DNA from: Actinomycetota bacterium
GTDB taxonomy: Bacteria > Actinomycetota > Acidimicrobiia > Acidimicrobiales > Palsa-688
DNA length: 64,000 bases
Direction of reading: 5' to 3'
Assembly (NCBI GenBank): GCA_021323695.1
Contig: JAJPKN010000063.1
Span: 29,344-93,343 of the forward strand
The stretch's first letter is position 1. The number at the start of each line of letters is the position of its first letter. The position numbers were made by a program, and so were the translations under genes. Below, in pieces: positions 1 to 10,866 of this stretch. The notes beneath the pieces were generated by a model. That model did not search any database, was not told the origin of the DNA, and worked only from the letters and a program-made list of their open reading frames with translations.

Positions 1-47
1 ACGGTGGCGGACACGATGAGCACCCGGAGAGGCCAGTGCCCATGCAC
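1..47 (-). CDS. Possible 5' end of a glycosyltransferase-like gene (partial, runs off left edge)
   Basis: On the minus strand a GTG at 47-45 opens a frame that stays open to the window edge and reads V-H-G-H-W-P-L-R-V-L-I-V-S-A-T. The run R-V-L-I-V-S-A-T resembles the first beta strand of GT-B glycosyltransferases such as MGDG-synthase relatives. Only 15 residues are visible, no ribosome site is clear, and nothing else supports the call. The stretch 48-130 between it and the glycosidase stop holds nothing I recognise. Confidence 0.25.
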   Translation of the reverse strand, partial: MHGHWPLRVLIVSAT

Positions 48-130
48 GCCATGAACGTTACCGGAGCCCGCCAAGCGGGTCTATTTGCTGTGCCCCTGCT
101 GTGGCCTTGCTGCCAGCCGTCCTGGCGCCC

Positions 131-2890
<2,760 letters not shown>

Positions 2891-2947
2891 AGGCGGCTAT
2901 CTTGGCACATGTAGAGCAAACATCCGAGGCGCAACGTCAAGCGGTAC

Positions 2948-2976
2948 TTGACTCTTGGCATCAGAACGTCTTTGAT
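2948..2976 (+). promoter_or_regulatory. Candidate sigma70-type promoter of the HU gene
   Basis: TTGACT (2948-2953), a 17-nt spacer and TTTGAT (2971-2976) form a plausible -35/-10 pair about 55 nt upstream of the HU GTG start. Unlike most promoters in this window it leaves room for a leader with a strong AGGAGGT site. On the other strand, TTGACG (2940-2935) could serve as a -35 for the divergent glycosidase gene. Confidence 0.45.
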
Positions 2977-3033
2977 GAGTGCTAGACGTGCCGGCGCATA
3001 CCGGCCAACTTCCCCGAACGCCTAGGAGGTGGC

Positions 3034-3639
3034 GTGAACAGATCCCAGCTAATAGACGAGATAGCCAACACCACAGGCCTTGCCCGCAAGCAGGCTGCCG
3101 ATGCCGTGGAGGCCTTTGCCAGCACAGTCGGTTCCCAGGTCAAGTCTGGCAACAAGGTGACCATCTACGGCTTCGGCAGCTTCGTGCCGACTTCCCACAA
3201 GGCCCGCACGGGCCGCAACCCCCGTACCGGCGCACCGGTGAAGATCCCCGCGTCCAAGGGGATCCGCTTCAGCCCGGCAGCCGGGCTGAAGTCGGAGCTC
3301 AACTCCAAGAAGTCGGCAGCCAAGAAGGCCGCCGCCAAGGCGACGGCCAAGGCCGCGGCCCGGGGGGCCACCAAGGCGGCCAGCAAGGCCGCCAAGTCGG
3401 CCAAAGCCGCCCCGGCCAAGGCAACGACCAAGAAGGCAGCCGTCCCGGCCAAGAAGGCGACGGCCGCCAAGGCGCTGAAGTCGGCACCGGCCAAGGCCAC
3501 TGCTCGCAAGTCCACCGCGGGGGCGGCCAAGAAGGTCGCCCCGGCCCGGAAGTCCGCTACGACCGCCAGGGCTGTGGCCACCCGGGCCACGACGGCCAGG
3601 GCCACGACGGCCCGGTCAGCCAAGGCTTCCAAGCGGTAG
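3034..3639 (+). CDS. hup: HU-type nucleoid protein with histone H1-like Lys/Ala tail
   Basis: Residues 1-90 are a complete HU fold with the DNA-binding arm signature G-F-G-S-F ... R-T-G-R-N-P-R-T-G, ending in the typical I-R-F-S-P-A-A-G-L-K. Residues 91-201 are a low-complexity Lys/Ala/Thr tail with repeated A-K-K-A and A-K-A motifs. The length (201) matches mycobacterial HupB (about 205-215) rather than the 90-residue E. coli HU. The tail should bind DNA non-specifically and condense the nucleoid. The GTG start at 3034 is set by AGGAGGT a few bases upstream. It is a single-gene unit facing cofC across a structured spacer. Confidence 0.93.
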   Translation: MNRSQLIDEIANTTGLARKQAADAVEAFASTVGSQVKSGNKVTIYGFGSFVPTSHKARTGRNPRTGAPVKIPASKGIRFSPAAGLKSELNSKKSAAKKAAAKATAKAAARGATKAASKAAKSAKAAPAKATTKKAAVPAKKATAAKALKSAPAKATARKSTAGAAKKVAPARKSATTARAVATRATTARATTARSAKASKR

Positions 3640-3664
3640 CTCGAGCGGTAGTGCTGTTCGCAGG

Positions 3665-3751
3665 GACCTTCGCCCGGGGTACCGGGCACCCAGGGCCGGC
3701 CGGCAAGTTGCTGGCCCAGAATGGGCCAGGTGCGCAGGCCGGGCGAAGGTC
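3665..3751. terminator. Branched inverted-repeat structure between hup and cofC (candidate bidirectional terminator)
   Basis: A perfect 13-bp inverted repeat, GACCTTCGCCCGG (3665-3677) and CCGGGCGAAGGTC (3739-3751), closes a 61-nt region. Inside it lies an 8-bp hairpin CTGGCCCA-GAA-TGGGCCAG (3711-3729), and GGGTACCGGGCACCC can form another small stem. It sits between convergent genes, where a terminator is expected. No U-run follows, so a factor-dependent or structured terminator is more likely than a classical intrinsic one. The nested design could also be a small structured RNA. Confidence 0.4.
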
Positions 3752-3834
3752 TTCCTGTCATGGCGGGGTTTTCCCTCCGGGTAGCCCTGGCTAGCCCTGG
3801 GAGGCCGGCCTCGGGCGGGCGGCCCCGGGCGCCC

Positions 3835-4389
3835 TCAGGCCAGGATCCTCATGTCTTCGGCCAGATCTATGTCCCAGCCGAGCTCAGGGTCACGGGCAAC
3901 TTCGACGGGCAGCCCCAGGCGCACAGCCTCTTGGTAGTGGCGGGCGAAGGAACCCGGCCCGTAGCAAAACCGGAACCCAGCGTTGGCTGGGAGGCTGATG
4001 ACGTTGGTGCCGTCACCTCGGCGGTCGGGTACGAGCACGATACCTTCTTTGCCCGCCAGCCAGGACAGGTCCTTGGCCAGCGGCAGGTCGGCGTGGGCGA
4101 CGACCAGCCGGCGGTAACCCTCGGAAGCGAGCTGGGCCACCGCTGTGCTCACGGCCCCGTTGAGGCCCAGGCCGGGCTCGGGCAAGGCTCGTGCCCCCAG
4201 ACGGGACGCCCACCCGGCCACCTCCAGGTCGTCGCAGACCACGAAAACCGGTAGCGGCGAGCACGCTTTCACGACCCCGGCAGCCATGGCCATGGCCAGC
4301 TGGCGGCGTGCCTGGGGCGAAAGGGTGGGGGCCAGGCGCAACTTGGCCTGGGAGAAGGCCTTGACGGGGACGACTGCAGCAGCGCCCAC
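3835..4389 (-). CDS. cofC: 2-phospho-L-lactate (or phosphoenolpyruvate) guanylyltransferase, F420 biosynthesis
   Basis: A 184-residue nucleotidyltransferase with the CofC/FbiD layout: N-terminal V-V-P-V-K-A-F-S-Q-A-K-x-R-L, a central A-H-A-D-L-P-L-A metal/phosphate motif, and D-R-R-G-D-G-T-N followed by F-R-F-C-Y-G-P-G-S-F. It activates a three-carbon acid with GTP for the side chain of coenzyme F420, so the organism should make this deazaflavin. The GTG start at 4389 lies 6 nt after a TATGAT hexamer, indicating a leaderless transcript. It is divergent from gpsA with only 23 bp between the start codons. Confidence 0.9.
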   Translation of the reverse strand: MGAAAVVPVKAFSQAKLRLAPTLSPQARRQLAMAMAAGVVKACSPLPVFVVCDDLEVAGWASRLGARALPEPGLGLNGAVSTAVAQLASEGYRRLVVAHADLPLAKDLSWLAGKEGIVLVPDRRGDGTNVISLPANAGFRFCYGPGSFARHYQEAVRLGLPVEVARDPELGWDIDLAEDMRILA

Positions 4390-4395
4390 CGGGCC

Positions 4396-4401
4396 ATCAT
4401 A
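4396..4401 (-). promoter_or_regulatory. -10 element TATGAT of cofC (leaderless promoter)
   Basis: On the minus strand TATGAT is followed by 6 nt and then the GTG start, so transcription should begin at or next to the start codon. The whole divergent spacer to gpsA is 23 bp, which leaves no room for a Shine-Dalgarno leader. Confidence 0.55.
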
Positions 4402-4412
4402 AGCTGGCGCCC

Positions 4413-5459
4413 GTGGACACCTCGCGCCTGGCGGTGCTGGGTGCCGGCTCGTGGGGCACCGTGTTTGCTGCCCTGCTGGCGGGCCACCTGCCCAGCCGGG
4501 TACGGCTCTGGGCGCGCGACCCTGCCCTGGCCGAGCGGATGGCAGCCGAGGGCCGTAACCCTCGGTACCTGCCCCACTTCGAGCTGCCCGGCCGTCTGAA
4601 GGTCACCGCTTCGCTGGACGAGGCCCTGGAGGGAGCCGGCCTGGTCGTCCTGGCCGTGCCGGCCCGCTGGGCCCGCCAGGTGCTTCGTGCCGCCCAGGGT
4701 TGGGTCGGCCCCGACGCGGTCGTGGTCAGCTTGGCCAAAGGCATAGAGCCCGGCAGCTGGCTCCGGGTGAGCCAGGTGGTGGCCGAGGTGCTGCCCGGCC
4801 GGGCCCAGGCGGTGCTCACTGGCCCCAACTTTGCCGCAGAAGTGGCCATGGGGTTGCCCGCGGCCTCAGTGGTAGCCTGCTCGGACCTGGCCTTGGCCGG
4901 CCGGTTGCAGCGGCTGTTCGCCTTCCCCCGCCTGCGTGTCTACACCCACCACGACGTGGTGGGCTGTGAGCTGGCCGGCGCCCTGAAAAACGTGCTCGCC
5001 CTGGCCGCGGGCATGGCCGACGGCCTCCAAGCCGGCGACAACGCCCGGGCGGCGCTGGTGACCCGCGGGTTGGCCGAGCTTTCCCGCCTGGGCGTGGCCA
5101 TGGGCGGCCACCCCTTGACCTTCACCGGCCTGGCTGGCTTGGGCGACCTGGTGCTCACCTGCACCAGCGAGCGCAGCCGCAACCGCTACGTGGGCCTGAT
5201 GCTGGGCGGGGGCAAGGGCCTCCGGGAAATCCTGGCCGGGATGCACCAGGTGGCCGAGGGCGTGACCACTGCCCCCGGCGCCGTGGCCCTGGCCCGCCGC
5301 CACCATGTCGAGCTGCCCATCTGCGAGCAGGTGGCTGCCGTCCTCGAAGGCCGCACGAGCGCACGAGGCGCCGTCGAGGCCCTTCTCGGCCGCCAGCCCA
5401 CTCAGGAGCTGGCCGGCAGCCCCCCCTGGCCCGTCCCGTCCGCTAGCCTTCAGCCATGA
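4413..5459 (+). CDS. gpsA: NAD(P)H-dependent glycerol-3-phosphate dehydrogenase
   Basis: A full-length 348-residue enzyme that reduces dihydroxyacetone phosphate to sn-glycerol-3-phosphate for phospholipid synthesis. The Rossmann start L-A-V-L-G-A-G-S-W-G-T is at residue 6, L-T-G-P-N-F-A-A-E-V lies mid-protein, and the catalytic region reads L-A-G-A-L-K-N-V-L-A-L-A-A-G. The substrate loop G-L-A-G-L-G-D-L-V-L-T-C matches the family. The GTG at 4413 begins close to the fold. It is the first gene of a run with rpiB, rnhB, an ABC exporter and dinG, overlapping rpiB by ATGA. The last 20 residues are Pro-rich and not conserved. Confidence 0.95.
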   Translation: MDTSRLAVLGAGSWGTVFAALLAGHLPSRVRLWARDPALAERMAAEGRNPRYLPHFELPGRLKVTASLDEALEGAGLVVLAVPARWARQVLRAAQGWVGPDAVVVSLAKGIEPGSWLRVSQVVAEVLPGRAQAVLTGPNFAAEVAMGLPAASVVACSDLALAGRLQRLFAFPRLRVYTHHDVVGCELAGALKNVLALAAGMADGLQAGDNARAALVTRGLAELSRLGVAMGGHPLTFTGLAGLGDLVLTCTSERSRNRYVGLMLGGGKGLREILAGMHQVAEGVTTAPGAVALARRHHVELPICEQVAAVLEGRTSARGAVEALLGRQPTQELAGSPPWPVPSASLQP

Positions 5460-5863
5460 AGGTCGCGTTCGGTACTGACGAGGCCACGCCTGTCACCGAG
5501 GAGCTGAAAAAGGACCTGGCTCGCTGGGGCCACGAGGTCATCAGCGTTGCTGACCCCCTGCCTTGGGCGGAGGCAGGCAAGGCGGTCGGGGGAGCGGTCG
5601 CTTCCGGCCAGGCCGACGTCGGCGTGGTGTGCTGCTTCACCGGGACGGGGGTGTCGATGGCCGCCAACAAAGTCCCCGGCGTGCGGGCCGCCCTGTGCGT
5701 GGACGCCGAGACGGCCCGGGGCGCCCGGCGCTGGAACGATGCCAATGTGCTGGCCCTGAGCCTCCGGCTGACGACGGCGGAGCTGGGCCGCGAGGTGCTG
5801 GACGTCTTCCTCCGCACTGCGCCCGAAGCGTCCGAAGCCAGCCAGATCGCCCTGCTTGCTTAG
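5456..5863 (+). CDS. RpiB/LacA/LacB-family sugar-phosphate isomerase
   Basis: A 135-residue protein of the RpiB fold. It shows D-V-G-V-V-C-C-F-T-G-T-G-V-S-M-A-A-N-K, which contains the active-site Cys and the phosphate-binding G-T-G-x-G loop, and A-R-R-W-N-D-A-N-V-L-A-L-S-L-R near the C terminus. The family interconverts ribose-5-P and ribulose-5-P or galactose-6-P and tagatose-6-P; sequence alone does not tell which. It is somewhat shorter than classical RpiB (about 150). The ATG overlaps the gpsA stop. Confidence 0.85.
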   Translation: MKVAFGTDEATPVTEELKKDLARWGHEVISVADPLPWAEAGKAVGGAVASGQADVGVVCCFTGTGVSMAANKVPGVRAALCVDAETARGARRWNDANVLALSLRLTTAELGREVLDVFLRTAPEASEASQIALLA

Positions 5864-5870
5864 CCCAGCC

Positions 5871-6525
5871 GTGAAGGGGACCTACGGCCCGGCACCGACC
5901 CTGGCCCTGGAGCGGGAGGCCTGGGAGGCAGGCCACGACGTGGTCGTGGGCCTGGACGAGGTAGGCCGGGGGGCGTGGGCGGGCCCGGTCATGGTCGGCG
6001 CTGCTGTCCTGCCCCGGGGGCGGCGGGTTTATGGCGTGCGGGACTCGAAGAGGCTGACCGAGCGGCGTCGTGAGGAGCTGTTCGAGCGGGTGGCGGGGTG
6101 GTGCCGAGCCTGGGCGGTAGGCGCAGCCAGCCACGCCGAATGCGACGAGCTGGGCATGGCTGAGGCCCAGCGCCTGGCGGCGGCCCGGGCCCTGTCGGCG
6201 CTCGGCCTGCGGCCCGACGTCGTCTTGCTCGACGGGAAATGGGACTTTGTGGGCACTGGCAACACGGTGCGGGTCGTGGGAGGCGACGCCACCTGCCTGT
6301 CCATCGCCGCCGCTTCGGTACTGGCCAAAGTCACCCGGGACCGCCACATGCGGGAGGTGGCCGGTTGTTACCCTCCCTATGAGTTCCAGCACAACAAGGG
6401 CTACCCCGCCTGGCGGCACACGCTGGCCTTGCAGGCCTACGGGCCGAGCGCCATACACCGGCGCAGCTGGGTGTTCATGGAAAGGCTGGGCTTGGGCCCG
6501 CGGGTGCACCGGGAGGCCGACCGGC

Positions 6526-6536
<11 letters not shown>
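5871..6536 (+). CDS. rnhB: Ribonuclease HII
   Basis: A 221-residue RNase HII that removes ribonucleotides from DNA and RNA-DNA hybrids. The catalytic start V-G-L-D-E-V-G-R-G-A-W-A-G-P holds the first Asp and Glu, V-V-L-L-D-G-K-W-D-F supplies the third acid, and A-A-S-V-L-A-K-V-T-R-D-R is typical. The end, L-G-L-G-P-R-V-H-R, is near the family C terminus. I chose GTG 5871, 7 nt after the rpiB stop; an upstream TTG at 5856 is possible. Neither has a clear ribosome site, fitting translation coupling in the operon. Confidence 0.92.
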
Positions 6537-7683
<1,147 letters not shown>

Positions 7684-7685
7684 CC

Positions 7686-8567
7686 ATGGCGGTGAGCGGG
7701 CGTTCGGTGGCGCCGGAGCTGACGGTGCGGGCTCCGGGTGGGGCATCCCTGCCCGGCCTCAGCACCCCGCCGCTGGCCCAGCGGCTGGGTTGGGCGCTCA
7801 GCGACACGCTCGTGCTGACCAAGCGCAACTTGATCGTCTGGGCGCGGGTCCCCGCCTACATCTTTTTCACCGTCGTGCAGCCCGTGATGTTCACCTTGCT
7901 GTTCCGCTATGTGTTCGGGGGAGCTATACGGGTGCCGGTCCCCGGGGGCTACGTCAACTACCTCATCCCCGGCGTCATCGGCCAGACGGCCGGCTTCGCC
8001 TCGTTCAGCACCGCCATCGGCTTTGCCCGCGAGCTGCAGCGCGGGGGCATCGACCGCATAAGGAGCATGCCCACTGCCCGGTGGGCGTTCCTGGCCGGGC
8101 GGCTGATCGCCGACGTGCTGCGGCTCTTGGTCACCGTGGCGGTAATGGTGGGAGTGGGTTATGCCGTGGGTTTCCGCTTCAGCGGTGGGGCCGGCTACGC
8201 GGTGGCCATGGTCGGCCTGGCGGCCCTGTTCGGCCTGGCCATTTGCTCGGTGTCGGCGTTCATCGGGCTGGCCGTGAAAGACGAGGAGTCGGTCCAGGCG
8301 TTCGGCCTGGTCTGGGTCTTCCCCTTGACATTTGTCTCTTCGGCCTTCGTCCCGGTGCGGGCGATGCCTTCCTGGCTGCAGGGGTTCGCCAACCGCCAGC
8401 CCTTCAGCGAGGTAATAGACGCCCTGCGCATCCTCGCCCTCGGCCACCCGGTGCAAGCCGCGGTCGGCCAGAGCCTGGCGTCGGCGACCTGGCAGAGCCT
8501 GGCCTGGGTAGCGGGCATCCTCGCGGTGTTCACGCCTCTGGCCACCCGCGCCTACAAACGTGCCTAG
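7686..8567 (+). CDS. DrrB-type ABC-2 exporter permease
   Basis: A 293-residue integral membrane protein with six hydrophobic segments and the ABC-2 signature region around S-T-A-I-G-F-A-R-E-L-Q-R-G-G-I-D-R-I-R. It should form the membrane channel for the ATPase encoded just upstream. ATG 7686 lies 2 nt after that gene's stop with GGAGGG a few bases before it; a TTG 6 nt earlier is less likely. The end overlaps the dinG start by 8 nt. The first 30 residues are cytoplasmic and not conserved. Confidence 0.88.
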   Translation: MAVSGRSVAPELTVRAPGGASLPGLSTPPLAQRLGWALSDTLVLTKRNLIVWARVPAYIFFTVVQPVMFTLLFRYVFGGAIRVPVPGGYVNYLIPGVIGQTAGFASFSTAIGFARELQRGGIDRIRSMPTARWAFLAGRLIADVLRLLVTVAVMVGVGYAVGFRFSGGAGYAVAMVGLAALFGLAICSVSAFIGLAVKDEESVQAFGLVWVFPLTFVSSAFVPVRAMPSWLQGFANRQPFSEVIDALRILALGHPVQAAVGQSLASATWQSLAWVAGILAVFTPLATRAYKRA

Positions 8568-10668
8568 CCCGGCCCGGCACAGCGCCCAGCCCAACGCGGG
8601 GCCCAGTACCCAGCCCGCCAGCCACCCTGGTGCCGGGCCTGGCCCAGAGCCCAGTGCGAGGCTGCCGGACGGCCGGGTGCCAGGCCCGGGCCCGGGGCCG
8701 GCCGACGACCGGGCGGGCCAAGCCCTGGTCGAGCGGGCCTTGGCCCGCGCCACCGGCCGCCTGCCCCACCATGAGGACCGGCCCGAGCAGCGGGCTATGG
8801 CCCTGGCGGTGGCCAGCGCCATCAAGCGCCGCCGCCACCTGGTCGTCCAGGCCGGTACCGGCACGGGCAAGAGCCTCGCCTACCTCGTCCCTGCCCTGGC
8901 CCTGGGTGCCCGGGTCGTGGTCTCGACCGCCACCAAGGCCCTGCAGGACCAGCTGGCCCGCCGGGACCTGCCTCACCTGGCCCGGTCGCTCGGCGGCCGG
9001 GTGAGCTTTGCCGTGCTGAAGGGCCGGTCCAACTACGTCTGTGCCCAGCGGGTGGCGGAGGTCAAAGGAGGCGACGCCCAGCTCGAGCAGCTCGAGCTGG
9101 GGGAGGAGGACTGGTCGCCCCGTCCCCGCTCAGCGCTGGCCCGTGAGGTCCGGAGGTTGGTCGAGTGGGCGTCCAAGACGGCCAACGGTGACCGGGCTGA
9201 GCTTCCCTGGGAACCGAGCCCCTTGGCCTGGGCACAGCTCAGCGTGAGCCCCAGGGAGTGCCCGGGAGCCTCCGAATGCCCCTCGGGCCGGGCCTGCTTC
9301 GCCGAGGCGGCCCGCCGGCGGGCCAACGAGGCCGACGTCGTCATCGTCAACACCCACCTCTACGCCTCTCACCTGGCGCTCGGGGAGGCGGGGCTCCTGC
9401 CGCCCCACGACGTGGTGGTGTTCGACGAGGCGCATGAGGTCGAAGACATTGTGACCGCTGCGCTGGGCACCGAGCTGGGGGCGGCCCGCCTGGGCGGGCT
9501 GGCTCGCGCTTGCCGTCGGTTGGTCGACCAAGAGGCGGCCGAGGCGGTGGCTCAAGCGGCCGTGCACTTGGGGGTGGCCCTCGCTGCCCACAAGGACCGG
9601 GCGCTCCCCCGGCCGCTGGCCGGCCCTGGCACCGAGCAGCTGGCCGGTGCGCTGCTGCAGGCCCGGGAAAGGGTGAACCAGTTGCTGAGCCAGCTGCGGG
9701 CGGCAAGCAAACAGGCGGCAAGCAAACAGGCGGGCGGCGCCAAGCCCGCTGCCACTGCCCGGCTGGCCCGGGCCCAGCAGTCAGCGGCGCGGCTCGTCGA
9801 GGAGCTGGCCGCTGTGCTCGACCTACCTGACGACCAGGTGGCCTGGGTCGAGGGGCCTCCTCATGCCCTGGTCCTGCGGACGGCTCCGGTGGACGTCGGC
9901 CAGGTGCTGCGGGCGCGGCTGTGGGAGCCCGAGGGGCTGGAGGAGGGGCCCACGGCCGTGCTCACCAGCGCCACCGTCCCGCCGCGCCTGGGGGAGCGGC
10001 TCGGCCTAGCGGCTGGGGCCTTCGACGAGCGCGACGTGGGCAGCCCGTTTGCTTATGGGGACCAGGCCCTTTTGTACTGCCCCCTCCACTTGCCCGACCC
10101 TCGCTCGGAGCACTTCGAGCTGGCCATGCACGACGAGCTGGTGGCGCTGATCGAGGCCGCCGGGGGCCGCACCCTGGCCCTTTTCACCAGCTGGCGTGCT
10201 ACGGAGGCGGCGGTGGCCGCCGCCCGCCAGAGGCTGGGATGGCCCGTCCTGGCCCAGTGGGAGCTCCCCAAGCCCAAGCTGTTGGCCCGCTTCAGCGCCG
10301 AGGAGCACTCCTGCCTTTTTGCCACCATGGGGTTCTGGCAGGGCGTCGACGTGCCCGGCCCGTCGTTGTCGTTGGTGACCATCGACCGGATCCCCTTCCC
10401 TCGTCCCGATGACCCGCTCCTGCAGGCCCGGCGCGCCCGCCTGGGGCCCCGGGCCTTCGAGCTCATCGACCTGCCCCGGGCGGCAACCCTGCTCGCCCAG
10501 GGCGCCGGCCGGCTGGTGCGCTCGAAGTCGGACCGGGGCGTGGTGGCCGTCTTCGACCGGCGCTTGGGCAAGGCCCCTTACCGCTGGGAGCTGGTGCGGG
10601 CCATGCCACCGATGCGCCGTAGCCGGGACCGGGCCGAAGTCGAGGCGTTCTTGAGGGCGCTGCCTTGA
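8560..10668 (+). CDS. dinG: DinG-family ATP-dependent DNA helicase (XPD-like, Fe-S)
   Basis: A 702-residue superfamily 2 helicase. Walker A A-G-T-G-T-G-K-S is at 98-105, the D-E-A-H box at 289-292, and four Cys at about 161, 234, 240 and 246 fit the Fe-S cluster of the XPD/DinG group. C-terminal motifs include S-A-T-V-P, L-F-A-T-M-G-F-W-Q-G-V-D-V-P-G and G-A-G-R-L-V-R-S. It unwinds 5'-tailed DNA and R-loops during repair. A two-copy 15-bp repeat (A-A-S-K-Q) near 9710-9740 lies in the variable middle. GTG 8560 overlaps the permease gene. No LexA box is seen near it. The first 50 residues are Pro-rich and poorly conserved, so the true start could be further in. Confidence 0.9.
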   Translation: MPSPARHSAQPNAGPSTQPASHPGAGPGPEPSARLPDGRVPGPGPGPADDRAGQALVERALARATGRLPHHEDRPEQRAMALAVASAIKRRRHLVVQAGTGTGKSLAYLVPALALGARVVVSTATKALQDQLARRDLPHLARSLGGRVSFAVLKGRSNYVCAQRVAEVKGGDAQLEQLELGEEDWSPRPRSALAREVRRLVEWASKTANGDRAELPWEPSPLAWAQLSVSPRECPGASECPSGRACFAEAARRRANEADVVIVNTHLYASHLALGEAGLLPPHDVVVFDEAHEVEDIVTAALGTELGAARLGGLARACRRLVDQEAAEAVAQAAVHLGVALAAHKDRALPRPLAGPGTEQLAGALLQARERVNQLLSQLRAASKQAASKQAGGAKPAATARLARAQQSAARLVEELAAVLDLPDDQVAWVEGPPHALVLRTAPVDVGQVLRARLWEPEGLEEGPTAVLTSATVPPRLGERLGLAAGAFDERDVGSPFAYGDQALLYCPLHLPDPRSEHFELAMHDELVALIEAAGGRTLALFTSWRATEAAVAAARQRLGWPVLAQWELPKPKLLARFSAEEHSCLFATMGFWQGVDVPGPSLSLVTIDRIPFPRPDDPLLQARRARLGPRAFELIDLPRAATLLAQGAGRLVRSKSDRGVVAVFDRRLGKAPYRWELVRAMPPMRRSRDRAEVEAFLRALP

Positions 10669-10866
10669 TGACCGACGGGCGCCGGGTGTAGATGGCCGGG
10701 CCGGCTCGGGCCTCAGGGCGGGGAGGCTCCCACTTAATGCACCATATTGCATATTTGCATCACGACGAGCAGTCGGCGGGCTGCTGACGGCCTGGGCGGG
10801 CGGCGCCTCCGGGGCGCTGTCGTCGGGCCGGGCAACTGCCACGAAGAGGTGACCGGGCAAGTGCCA
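10669..10866. other. Convergent spacer between dinG and the Asp-box lipoprotein
   Basis: These 198 bp separate two converging stops. A short A/T-rich patch, TGCATATTTGCATCA, stands out against the GC-rich background near 10750. A weak AGCAG/CTGCT inverted repeat follows near 10770. I see no gene and no convincing terminator. Confidence 0.3.
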
